This document shows, one piece after another, positions 1-4,623 of a stretch of 6,646 nucleotides of DNA (position 1 is its first letter; every line of letters starts with the position of its first letter). The DNA is from Streptosporangiaceae bacterium (GTDB taxonomy: Bacteria; Actinomycetota; Actinomycetes; Streptosporangiales; Streptosporangiaceae), in the NCBI GenBank assembly GCA_030040475.1, contig JASHTQ010000594.1:1-6646 (forward strand), given 5' to 3'. The notes under the pieces were generated by a model, which was not told where the DNA came from, searched no databases, and was given only the letters and a program-made list of their open reading frames with translations. The translations under genes were made by a program, and so were the position numbers.

Positions 1-1
1 G

Positions 2-166
2 CGGCTGGTGCGGACGGAAGAGAGCGTCGCGCGCATCCATGACGAGATGGCTGACCGCGATTCCCGGTATGCCGCCCACTATCGCCGGGCCGCCGAGGAT
101 GCCCGCCGGGCGGCGTGCCGCGCCCGCGAGATCCAGCGCAACGCCGCGAGGCCGGACACTAGGTGA
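2..166 (+). CDS. C-terminal fragment of an unrecognised, charged helical protein (5' end outside window)
   Basis: An open frame enters from the left edge and ends at TGA 164-166, giving 54 visible residues. The frame begins RLVRTEESVARIHDEM and is rich in Arg, Ala, Glu and Asp. It has no membrane segment and no motif I recognise. The composition suggests a soluble, largely alpha-helical, possibly coiled-coil tail. Alternating acidic and basic residues with few Pro or Gly until the last residues look like protein rather than a random GC-rich frame. It converges on the sigma-factor gene, with 256 bases between the two stops. A longer frame that starts at 39 and runs to 482 also crosses this stretch, but it is Pro/Arg-rich noise. 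Function is unknown; only the frame and the stop are supported. Confidence 0.5.
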   Translation, partial: RLVRTEESVARIHDEMADRDSRYAAHYRRAAEDARRAACRAREIQRNAARPDTR

Positions 167-320
167 ACCGCAGGGCCGGCGCCTAGCCGCCGAGCAGCTG
201 GCCACATCTTCCCCCGCCACCTCTCCCTCTCCGGCAGCCTCACCGAGGCGGCCAGAAGGCTGGTGGCGTCCACCTCCGACTCCCGCTGACCACCGCCAGC
301 ACCACCAGCCCCCAGGCGTA

Positions 321-384
321 CGATGTGGATGCCACAGCCACGTAGCTAGAACTACCTGGTTGGGACGTCCACATCGAATTTTCT
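321..384 (+). terminator. Long imperfect hairpin with T-rich tail, candidate terminator between converging genes
   Basis: CGATGTGGA (321-329) is the exact reverse complement of TCCACATCG (368-376), and a G-T pair plus a G-C pair extend the stem inward. Inside it, CCA (332-334) can pair with TGG (361-363). Further in, CCA-c-GTAG (338-345) pairs with CTAC-c-TGG (352-359) around loop CTAGAA with one C/C mismatch. On the plus strand the stem is followed by AATTTTCT (377-384), as in an intrinsic terminator. The element lies 154 bases after the upstream plus-strand stop and 46 bases beyond the sigma-gene stop, so it could end transcription from both sides. The segment is less GC-rich than its surroundings. 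The rest of 167-422 shows no convincing gene. A structured small RNA is the alternative reading. Confidence 0.5.
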
Positions 385-422
385 ATCGCCACGGACTCTC
401 CCGGCGCGTCGCATGCGGGGCG

Positions 423-1199
423 TCAGGCCGTTTCCGCCTGGTTGGTAATCCGAGCGCGGAGGTAGGCCAGCCCCCGGTCTAGCAGGCGGGAGACGTGCAT
501 CTGGGAGATGCCGAGCCGCGCGCCGATCTGGCTCTGGGTGAGGTTGCCGTAGAACCGCAGCATCAAGATGCGCTGTTCGCGCTCGGGCAGCTCGTCCATG
601 TGGGCGTAGACGGCCTCGATGTCGACGGCGTGGGTGATCGCGGGGTCGTCGTCGCCGAGGATGTCGGCGAGCAGGGCGGGATCGTCGCGCTGCGACAGCG
701 GTGCGTCCAGCGAGTAGGTGCTGAAGGCGTAATGCGCCTGGCGGGCGCCCCTCACGTCCTCCTCGGGCACGCCGAGGCGGCGGGACAGCTCGCCGTCATC
801 AGGCACGCGGCCGAGCTGCTGGGTCAGGGCTTCTTCGGCCGGACGCATCTCGAGCAGCAGTTCCTGGTCCTGCCGGCGGACCCGGAGCTGCCAGCGCCGG
901 TCCCTGAAGTGCCGTTTGATCTCGCCGCTGACGCACGGCTGGGCGTAGGCGCCCAGGCTCTCCCCGCAGCCGGGGTCGAAGTTGTTGATCGCCTTGAGCA
1001 GGCCGACGTAGCCGACCTGCAGCAGGTCCTCGGCCGGCTCCGGACTGCGGCGATACCGCCGCACGCAAGACCGGACCAGCCCGGCATACCGGGTGACCAG
1101 GATCTCGCAGACCGCCTCGCGCTCAGCGCTTCCGCGCGGCAGCCGCCGCAGCCGCGCCAGCAGCACGTTGTCCGGCAGAACCTCTAGCTCGGTGTCCAA
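423..1199 (-). CDS. RNA polymerase sigma factor, SigB/SigF/SigG (group 3) family
   Basis: A group 3 sigma factor that would direct core RNA polymerase to stress or developmental promoters. Numbering from the TTG start gives 258 residues, normal for actinobacterial SigF-like proteins. Region 2 spans about 32-104 and includes AEDLLQVGYVGLLKAINNFD and the promoter-recognition segment GEIKRHFRDRRW (92-103). Region 3 is about 115-165 (EALTQQLGRVPDD, YSLDAPL). Region 4 is about 200-253, with LPEREQRILMLRFYGNLTQS and the helix-turn-helix IGARLGISQMHVSRLL. An upstream ATG at 1283 would add 28 residues rich in Pro and Cys that do not look like sigma sequence. TTG at 1199 has GGGAGGT eight bases before it, so I prefer TTG. 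No anti-sigma gene is adjacent. The ANTAR gene lies upstream in the same direction. The exact ortholog (SigB, F, G and so on) cannot be fixed from sequence reading alone. Confidence 0.93.
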   Translation of the reverse strand: MDTELEVLPDNVLLARLRRLPRGSAEREAVCEILVTRYAGLVRSCVRRYRRSPEPAEDLLQVGYVGLLKAINNFDPGCGESLGAYAQPCVSGEIKRHFRDRRWQLRVRRQDQELLLEMRPAEEALTQQLGRVPDDGELSRRLGVPEEDVRGARQAHYAFSTYSLDAPLSQRDDPALLADILGDDDPAITHAVDIEAVYAHMDELPEREQRILMLRFYGNLTQSQIGARLGISQMHVSRLLDRGLAYLRARITNQAETA

Positions 1200-1207
1200 C
1201 TGCGCCC

Positions 1208-1214
1208 ACCTCCC
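1208..1214 (-). promoter_or_regulatory. Shine-Dalgarno GGGAGGT that fixes the TTG start of the sigma gene
   Basis: The minus strand reads GGGAGGT, then eight bases, then TTG at 1199. This is a near-perfect anti-16S match at ideal spacing. It supports initiation at TTG 1199 rather than at ATG 1283. Confidence 0.7.
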
Positions 1215-1226
1215 GCACAATACGTA

Positions 1227-1261
1227 CCTGTCCGCGGAGCCCGGTGGATCTGCTGGACAGG
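1227..1261 (-). repeat. Inverted repeat CCTGTCC / GGACAGG in the sigma-gene leader
   Basis: Perfect 7-base arms at 1227-1233 and 1255-1261 are separated by 21 bases. The element sits just upstream of the sigma Shine-Dalgarno and, if transcribed, could fold in the leader. It could also be an operator for a dimeric regulator. The arms are seen directly; any function is a guess. Confidence 0.3.
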
Positions 1262-1321
1262 CGGGGCAGATGGCAGCCGGCATCCCGGGACCGGCTGGCT
1301 CGTCAACCGCGATACCTTGTA

Positions 1322-1337
1322 CTTCCGCGCGCGGAAG
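1322..1337. repeat. Perfect 16-bp palindrome CTTCCGCGCGCGGAAG
   Basis: A 16-base perfect palindrome lies in the 197-base gap between the ANTAR and sigma genes. As DNA it could be an operator for a dimeric repressor. As RNA it could form a short hairpin of 5-6 pairs with a 4-6 base loop. It stands 13 bases downstream (minus-strand sense) of the hairpin at 1351-1370, so the two form a tandem pair. Chance palindromes are more frequent in GC-rich DNA, but 16 perfect bases is still notable. Confidence 0.4.
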
Positions 1338-1350
1338 CGGCTAAACCGCA

Positions 1351-1370
1351 GGACGCCAGGCAGGGCGTCC
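1351..1370 (-). terminator. Perfect 7-bp stem with 6-base loop after the ANTAR gene; terminator or attenuator candidate
   Basis: GGACGCC (1351-1357) and GGCGTCC (1364-1370) are exact reverse complements around a 6-base loop (AGGCAG on plus, CTGCCT on minus). The hairpin begins 26 bases after the ANTAR stop codon in the minus-strand sense. It is followed by TGCGGTTTAGCC, which is not a U-tract, so it would be an actinobacterial U-poor terminator at best. It lies between ANTAR and sigma in the same transcription direction, so it could end the ANTAR mRNA or limit read-through into sigma. Confidence 0.4.
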
Positions 1371-1396
1371 GCACGGCTCCGGTAGGCCAAGCAGGC

Positions 1397-1798
1397 CTAA
1401 GGCTCCTGAGCCTCGGCTTGCGCGCTGCGGACTAGCCCCGCCATGGCGATGGAGCTGGCCTGGGGCGTGGGGGACCGCACGGTCTGGGCCACGAGCTGCG
1501 CGGCCAGCTCGCGAACCGGGACATTGCAGCGCTGGGAGGCCCGGCACAACAGGTCGAAGGCCTCGCTGGGCGCACACCTGGACTGGGCCACGATGATGCC
1601 CTTGGCTTGCTCGATCACCGGCATGGTCGCCAGCTGTACCCGCAACCGGGCCAGGTCCGAGTGTCGCGGCGGTTCCTGTGGGGAGAAGGAGTACGTCGTG
1701 GCCGAAGCCCCTGCGTAAGCGCTCATGATGGCGGCGGCCTGTGCTCGCGCGGCTTGTGCCTGGCGGCGCACTTCCACTGCCTGGTGCGGGCCTTCCAC
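1397..1798 (-). CDS. ANTAR-domain protein (putative RNA-binding transcription antiterminator)
   Basis: ANTAR domains bind nascent RNA hairpins and prevent terminator formation. From GTG 1798 the protein has 133 residues. Residues about 50-106 match the three-helix ANTAR fold: LRVQLATMPVIEQAKGIIVA (52-71), the conserved Glu-Gln-Ala-Lys-Gly core at 63-67, then PSEAFDLLCRAS (77-88) and VPVRELAAQLV (93-103). Residues 8-24 are Ala/Gln/Arg-rich and could form a short helix or coiled coil. There is no PAS, GAF or receiver domain before it: an in-frame stop at 1823-1825 limits the upstream frame. Start choice is uncertain (GTG 1798, GTG 1777, GTG 1771 or ATG 1726) because none has a good Shine-Dalgarno. 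It is divergent from mnhE and lies upstream of sigma in the same direction. The ANTAR assignment is firm; its RNA targets are unknown. Confidence 0.88.
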   Translation of the reverse strand: MEGPHQAVEVRRQAQAARAQAAAIMSAYAGASATTYSFSPQEPPRHSDLARLRVQLATMPVIEQAKGIIVAQSRCAPSEAFDLLCRASQRCNVPVRELAAQLVAQTVRSPTPQASSIAMAGLVRSAQAEAQEP

Positions 1799-1966
1799 GC
1801 CCGACGCAGGACGGCGTGGCGATCATCCGCGGCGGGGATGCCGGCGCCCGGAGCGCCAGCCGGGGCGGCTTGCGGGCGTGGCGTGCCCGCTAGCGCCTGG
1901 ACACGGGCCAGTGCGGGGGAGGGCAGCTCGATGACCATCAGTCGAATCGTGCACCGCTCGCCCGCG

Positions 1967-1986
1967 GGTCGTCCGACCTGACGACC
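1967..1986. repeat. Inverted repeat GGTCGTC / GACGACC, operator or hairpin candidate
   Basis: GGTCGTC (1967-1973) and GACGACC (1980-1986) are perfect 7-base arms around a 6-base spacer. An overlapping alternative repeat, GGTCG-TC-CGACC (1967-1978), uses the same left arm. The site is 99 bases before mnhE and 168 bases before the first ANTAR start. This central position in a divergent region suits an operator controlling one or both genes. No known regulator consensus was recognised. Confidence 0.4.
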
Positions 1987-2063
1987 TGCCGGTCGCGGGA
2001 AGGTTTGCTGACCTGCGGTGCGGGCAGGCGGGACGCGTGACCGCCCTGACCTGGGTACCGCCT

Positions 2064-2077
2064 CGCCCTGCTGGGCG
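2064..2077 (+). promoter_or_regulatory. Small hairpin overlapping the mnhE translation-initiation region
   Basis: CGCCC (2064-2068) pairs with GGGCG (2073-2077) around loop TGCT and ends 8 bases before the mnhE ATG. The only purine-rich, weakly Shine-Dalgarno-like stretch, GGGCGG, lies in the right arm. Folding could therefore mask ribosome access. Seen as sequence only; a 5-base stem is easily met by chance in this base composition. Confidence 0.25.
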
Positions 2078-2085
2078 GCGCTGAG

Positions 2086-2634
2086 ATGACCGGCCGGCTG
2101 GCGGGCGAGCCGCGGGAACGCAAGCGGGACGTGTCGTTCGCCCGCCGGGTCGGATCGTGGCTCGTCTGGTGGGTCCTGATGATGTCGTTCTGGGTGATGC
2201 TCGACGATTCCATCAGCACCGACGAGCTGCTGGCCGGGGCCGGGGCGGCCGCGCTCGCGGCATTCCTGGCCGAGCTGGTCACCCACCAGGCCGGGGTGCG
2301 GTTCCGGATGCGGATCGGATGGGTGCTCCCGGCGCTGCGCCTGCCCGGCGAGGTCGCCCGCGACATGGTGACCGTCTACGCCGCGCTGTGGCGGCGGCTG
2401 GCCCGCGGCGAGCAGCCGCCCAGCGCCTTCCTCGAGCTGCCGGCCCGCTTCGGGGACGACTCGCCGGAAGGCGTCACGCGCCGGACCCTGCTGATAGGCG
2501 GGACGAGCGTCGCGCCGAACACCTTCGTGCTCGGCCTGGACAAAGACCGTGACGTCATGGTGGTGCACCGGCTGGTCGCGGAGAAGCCAGCACGGAAGCG
2601 GGTCAGGAAACCGGCCCGCAGAGAGGGGAAATGA
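2086..2634 (+). CDS. mnhE: Na+/H+ antiporter subunit E (MnhE/MrpE/MbhA family)
   Basis: First gene of the antiporter operon; the product is a small membrane subunit of the Mrp complex needed for assembly or activity. It has 182 residues, slightly longer than the usual 160 or so. A charged N-terminus (1-22) is followed by hydrophobic stretches at about 24-40 and 46-66. The family's C-terminal cytoplasmic part follows, with RRTLLIGGTSVAPNTFVLGL (132-151) and VMVVHRLV (157-164). These match the MnhE pattern of a hydrophobic strand, a turn with Pro-Asn/Gly-Thr, then a strand ending in a His. The tail (166-182) is Lys/Arg-rich. The ATG at 2086 has only a weak ribosome site. GTG near 2131 in the same frame would drop the first 15 residues and is the alternative. 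One base separates it from mnhF. Confidence 0.88.
   Translation: MTGRLAGEPRERKRDVSFARRVGSWLVWWVLMMSFWVMLDDSISTDELLAGAGAAALAAFLAELVTHQAGVRFRMRIGWVLPALRLPGEVARDMVTVYAALWRRLARGEQPPSAFLELPARFGDDSPEGVTRRTLLIGGTSVAPNTFVLGLDKDRDVMVVHRLVAEKPARKRVRKPARREGK
2621..2629 (+). promoter_or_regulatory. Ribosome-binding site of mnhF (GAGAGGGGA)
   Basis: A purine-rich GAGAGGGGA lies six bases before ATG 2636, inside the last codons of mnhE. It selects ATG 2636 rather than the upstream in-frame start at 2549, which would overlap mnhE by 86 bases. Confidence 0.6.
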
Positions 2635-2635
2635 C

Positions 2636-2890
2636 ATGGTGATGGCATTCGCCGCGGCGGCGATCGCGATGCTGATCGCGATCGTCCCCGCCGGGATCGT
2701 GCTGTGCCGGGGTGAGCTCGGGGCGAGCGTGGTCGCCTACGAGTTCATCACCTCGGCCGTCGTAATGGTGCTCGTGCTGCTCGCGCAGGCGTTCAAGCGC
2801 TCCGGCGAATTCGAGCTGCCCGTCCTGCTCGCGGTGCTGATGTACGGCAGCGGGCTGGTCTTCGTCCGGGCCGTCGAGCGCTGGCTATGA
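2636..2890 (+). CDS. mnhF: Na+/H+ antiporter subunit F (MnhF/MrpF/MbhB family)
   Basis: An 84-residue membrane protein with three hydrophobic helices at about 3-23, 33-52 and 60-78, the standard size and topology of MrpF. The segment FELPVLLAVLMYGSGLVFVR (59-78) corresponds to the family's third helix, in which a Leu-Asp/Pro start leads to a small-residue-rich helix and a final Arg. The usual Asp-Arg of the first loop is poorly conserved here (GELGASVVAYEF), so this is a divergent member. Neighbours secure the call: mnhE lies one base upstream and mnhG overlaps its stop (ATGA at 2887-2890), implying coupled translation. Its role in the family is as a small structural subunit near the E/G end of the complex. 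Confidence 0.85.
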   Translation: MVMAFAAAAIAMLIAIVPAGIVLCRGELGASVVAYEFITSAVVMVLVLLAQAFKRSGEFELPVLLAVLMYGSGLVFVRAVERWL

Positions 2891-3228
2891 TCGCCAAGGC
2901 GGCCGCCTCCGACGTCCTGCTCGGCCTGGCCGTGCTGGTGGTGCTGGGCGCCTCGATCGGGGTGCTCGTCATGCGGGACGCCTATCAGAAGCTGCACTTC
3001 GTGACGCCGGCCGCGCTGGTCGCCCCGGCGCTGGTGGCGCTGGCCATCGGTGTCCAGGTCGGCGCGCAGGAGAACACCGGCGAGACCTTCCTGGCCCTGC
3101 TGTTCATGGTCATCGCCGGGCCGTTCCTCTCGCACGCCACCATCCGCGCCCTCCGGGTCAGGGAGAAGGGCGACTGGCGCCTGGAAAAGCCCACCGGCAA
3201 GGCGCCGAACGGGGAGAAGGAACAGTGA
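2887..3228 (+). CDS. mnhG: Na+/H+ antiporter subunit G (MnhG/MrpG/MbhC family)
   Basis: 113 residues with three hydrophobic helices at about 8-29, 40-58 and 66-85. The MnhG signature is visible: GVLVMRDAYQKLHFVTPAAL (25-44) corresponds to the family's Gly-x-x-(Arg/Met)-x-Asp-x-Tyr-x-Arg/Lys-x-His loop. GPFLSHATIRAL (78-89) corresponds to the Gly-Pro-x-x-x-His-x-x-x-Arg-Ala motif. The C-terminal 25 residues are charged and probably cytoplasmic. The start codon overlaps the mnhF stop (ATGA) and the stop overlaps the next gene's GTG (GTGA, 3225-3228). The start has no clear Shine-Dalgarno, consistent with translational coupling. Confidence 0.92.
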   Translation: MIAKAAASDVLLGLAVLVVLGASIGVLVMRDAYQKLHFVTPAALVAPALVALAIGVQVGAQENTGETFLALLFMVIAGPFLSHATIRALRVREKGDWRLEKPTGKAPNGEKEQ

Positions 3229-3509
3229 ACCTCGCCGTCAACACCCCGTACACCGTCCCGATCGGGTTCATGGACGCCTTGCAGGTCACGCTCCTGATCC
3301 TGGTTGCCGCGGGCGCCACCGCCGTCGTGCTCACCCGCAGGCATGTTCACCAGGTGCTCGTGCTGAGCGTCTACGGCGTGCTGCTTGCCGTGCTGTTCCT
3401 GGCCTTCCAGGCGCCCGACGTCACGCTGTCCGAGCTCACGGTCGGCGCGGTGGCCCTGCCCATCATCCTGCTGCTGGCCCTGGCCAAGATCAGGAAGCGA
3501 GAGGAATGA
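3225..3509 (+). CDS. DUF4040 / MbhD-like subunit (equivalent to part of the MrpA C-terminus)
   Basis: 94 residues with three helices at about 17-36, 42-61 and 70-88. The phrase FQAPDVTLSELTVGAVALPI (61-80) is the diagnostic NuoJ-like segment that in classical Mrp systems lies in the C-terminal region of MrpA. In MBH-type complexes it is the separate subunit MbhD. Here it is encoded as a free-standing gene, starting at GTG with AAGGA (3217-3221) just upstream, overlapping mnhG by four bases and the next gene by four (ATGA 3506-3509). In the family this NuoJ-like unit pairs with MnhC, the NuoK-like subunit, in the ion-translocating path. The call is firm by motif and context. Annotation pipelines may name it a MnhB subunit-related or hydrogenase subunit MbhD-like protein. 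Confidence 0.87.
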   Translation: MNLAVNTPYTVPIGFMDALQVTLLILVAAGATAVVLTRRHVHQVLVLSVYGVLLAVLFLAFQAPDVTLSELTVGAVALPIILLLALAKIRKREE

Positions 3510-4273
3510 CCCCGGCTCAGCGCCGCTGGGTGTTCGGCCTCGGGGCGGCCGGCCTGGCCGCGTTCTACCTGTGGGGCCTGTCCGGGCTGCCGGGCTTCGG
3601 CAACTACCCGGGTCCCTACGGCTTCGTCATCCTGCACCTGGCGGTGAAGCAGACCTTCGCGACCGGCATCGTGTCCGCGGTCAACTTCGACTACCGCGGC
3701 TTCGACACGCTGGGCGAGGAGTTCATCCTGTTCACCGCGGCGGCCGGGACCAGCGTCGTGCTGCGCCGGCTGCGCGGCGAGCGGGAGCGGCAGCGGGATG
3801 CCGTGGACGAAGCCGCCGACCGCGACGTGCCGGCCACCAGCGAGGCGGTACGGATGGTGGCCCTGCTGTTCACCGGCCCGGTCATCGTCGTGGGCTGGTG
3901 GCTGGCCTCGCACGCGCAGACCAACCCGTCCGGCGGCTTCCAGGGCGGGGTGATCCTGGCGACCGCGTTCATCCTGGTCTACCTGGCCGGTGAGTTCCTG
4001 GTCCTCAAGCGGTTCAGCCCGGTCGCCCTCACCGATGCCGTCGAGGCGGTGGGCGCGGGCGGTTTTGCCGCCATCGGCCTGGCCGCGGTGCCGATGGGCC
4101 TGGCCTTCATGACCGACTACCTGCCGAAGGGGCAGTTCGCCGGCGCCGTGAGTTCCTCGGGGACCATCGCGCTGATCAGCTTCTTCGTCGGTTTGGAGGT
4201 CGCCGCCGCGTTCATCCTCATCGTCGGCGAACTGCTGGAGCAGACGCTGCTGATCAGGCAGGGCGGCGGATGA
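3506..4273 (+). CDS. mnhB: MbhE-MnhB fusion, Na+/H+ antiporter subunit B with an MrpA-C-terminal module
   Basis: 255 residues in two parts. Residues about 1-88 carry FDYRGFDTLGEEFILFTAAA (61-80), the signature of the last piece of MrpA, which is the separate subunit MbhE in MBH complexes. A charged linker (88-112, RLRGERERQRD and following) joins it to a full MnhB domain at about 113-249. That domain has SHAQTNPSGGFQGGVILATA (135-154), the MnhB Pro-x-Gly-Gly-Phe-Gln-Gly-Gly loop, and VGLEVAAAFILI (228-239) in the last helix. I count about six helices in total. Start ATG 3506 overlaps the previous stop and has AGGAAG (3492-3497) upstream. A longer frame back to 3050 lies antiphase over mnhG and is rejected. 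The fused order matches MbhE-MbhF. It would link the A-type and B-type parts of the complex stoichiometrically. Confidence 0.9.
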   Translation: MTPAQRRWVFGLGAAGLAAFYLWGLSGLPGFGNYPGPYGFVILHLAVKQTFATGIVSAVNFDYRGFDTLGEEFILFTAAAGTSVVLRRLRGERERQRDAVDEAADRDVPATSEAVRMVALLFTGPVIVVGWWLASHAQTNPSGGFQGGVILATAFILVYLAGEFLVLKRFSPVALTDAVEAVGAGGFAAIGLAAVPMGLAFMTDYLPKGQFAGAVSSSGTIALISFFVGLEVAAAFILIVGELLEQTLLIRQGGG

Positions 4274-4617
4274 TGGAGTACTTCCCGTTCGTCGTCGTGG
4301 CCTGGATCCTTTGCGTGGGCCTGTACGGCGTCGTCACCAGCCGCCACCTGGTCCACCAGATCATCTGCCTGATCGTGGTCCAGTCCTCCACATACGTGCT
4401 GCTGCTCGGCGTCGGGTACGTGACCGGCGCGGTCGCGCCGTACTACTTCGACGTGCCGGTGCACACCCCGGCGGTCGACCCCGTGGTGCAGGCCCTCGCC
4501 CTGACCGATGTCGTAGTCGAGGCGGCGGTGACCGCGCTGCTGCTGTCCTTCGCGATCCAGGCGCACAAGCGGTTCGGCACCCTGGATCCGCAGGAGCTGG
4601 CCTCGCTGAAGGGATAA
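4270..4617 (+). CDS. mnhC: Na+/H+ antiporter subunit C (MnhC/MrpC/MbhG family, NuoK-like)
   Basis: 115 residues with three helices at about 5-23, 30-55 and 75-98, the NuoK/MnhC fold that with the NuoJ-like unit forms part of the ion path. DPVVQALALTD (70-80) is the MnhC motif preceding helix 3. Two start codons in tandem (ATG 4270 and ATG 4273) are possible; 4270 overlaps the mnhB stop as ATGA, and the weak GGGCGGCGG stretch lies before both. An oddity is that helix 3 carries Asp80 and Glu84 (LTDVVVEAAV), where Bacillus MrpC, as I recall it, has small or hydrophobic residues. A six-base gap separates it from mnhD. Confidence 0.92.
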   Translation: MMEYFPFVVVAWILCVGLYGVVTSRHLVHQIICLIVVQSSTYVLLLGVGYVTGAVAPYYFDVPVHTPAVDPVVQALALTDVVVEAAVTALLLSFAIQAHKRFGTLDPQELASLKG

Positions 4618-4623
4618 CCGAGG

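Larger units (their letters stand above)
1799..2085. promoter_or_regulatory. Divergent intergenic region between the ANTAR gene and the mnh operon
   Basis: No gene is supported in these 287 bases. The region must hold the promoters for ANTAR (minus) and mnhE (plus), unless mnhE is transcribed from further away. I could not assign convincing -35/-10 pairs. GTTT (2003-2006) is followed 15 bases later by GGGCAG, only a partial match to the SigB/SigF pattern GTTT-N14-16-GGGTAT. GGGTAC at 2053-2058 has no GTTT at proper distance. Inverted repeats are listed separately. A 71-residue minus frame (1723-1938) starts at ATG without a ribosome site and is Pro/Ala/Arg-rich, so I treat it as non-coding. 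Confidence 0.45.

Noticed and set aside
321..376. tRNA gene or integron attC-like site
   Set aside because: No T-arm GTTCGA-type box, no cloverleaf or CCA-proximal acceptor stem of tRNA length, and no attC core sites; a simple nested hairpin explains the symmetry.
39..482. 147-residue plus-strand frame at the left edge
   Set aside because: Pro/Arg/Ser/Thr noise; it overlaps the better-looking frame ending at 166 and the 3' end of the sigma gene.
495..1187. 230-residue plus-strand open frame over the sigma gene
   Set aside because: It is the mirror frame of a clear sigma factor; no motif and no ribosome site.
1299..1348. SigB/SigF-type autoregulatory promoter before the sigma gene (minus strand GTTTA ... 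GGTAT)
   Set aside because: Both boxes exist on the minus strand, but the spacer is 25 bases, too long for this promoter class.
1400..1413. Stem AGGCTC-CT-GAGCCT at the ANTAR stop
   Set aside because: A two-base loop is sterically unfavourable and the repeat lies in the last ANTAR codons; the hairpin at 1351-1370 is a better candidate.
2003..2058. SigB/SigF-type promoter for mnhE (GTTT at 2003 with GGGTAC at 2053)
   Set aside because: The two boxes are 46 bases apart, far from the 14-16 expected. The box at proper spacing is GGGCAG, a poor match.
1723..2637. 304-residue minus-strand frame, including a 71-residue subframe starting at ATG 1938
   Set aside because: Most of it is antisense to mnhE. 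The subframe begins MVIELPSPALARV but is otherwise Pro/Ala/Arg-rich, has no ribosome site and no recognised domain.
3050..3505. N-terminal extension of the MnhB-fusion frame back to 3050
   Set aside because: It lies out of phase over mnhG and the DUF4040 gene and is Arg/Pro-rich. ATG 3506 overlaps the previous stop in the normal operon style.
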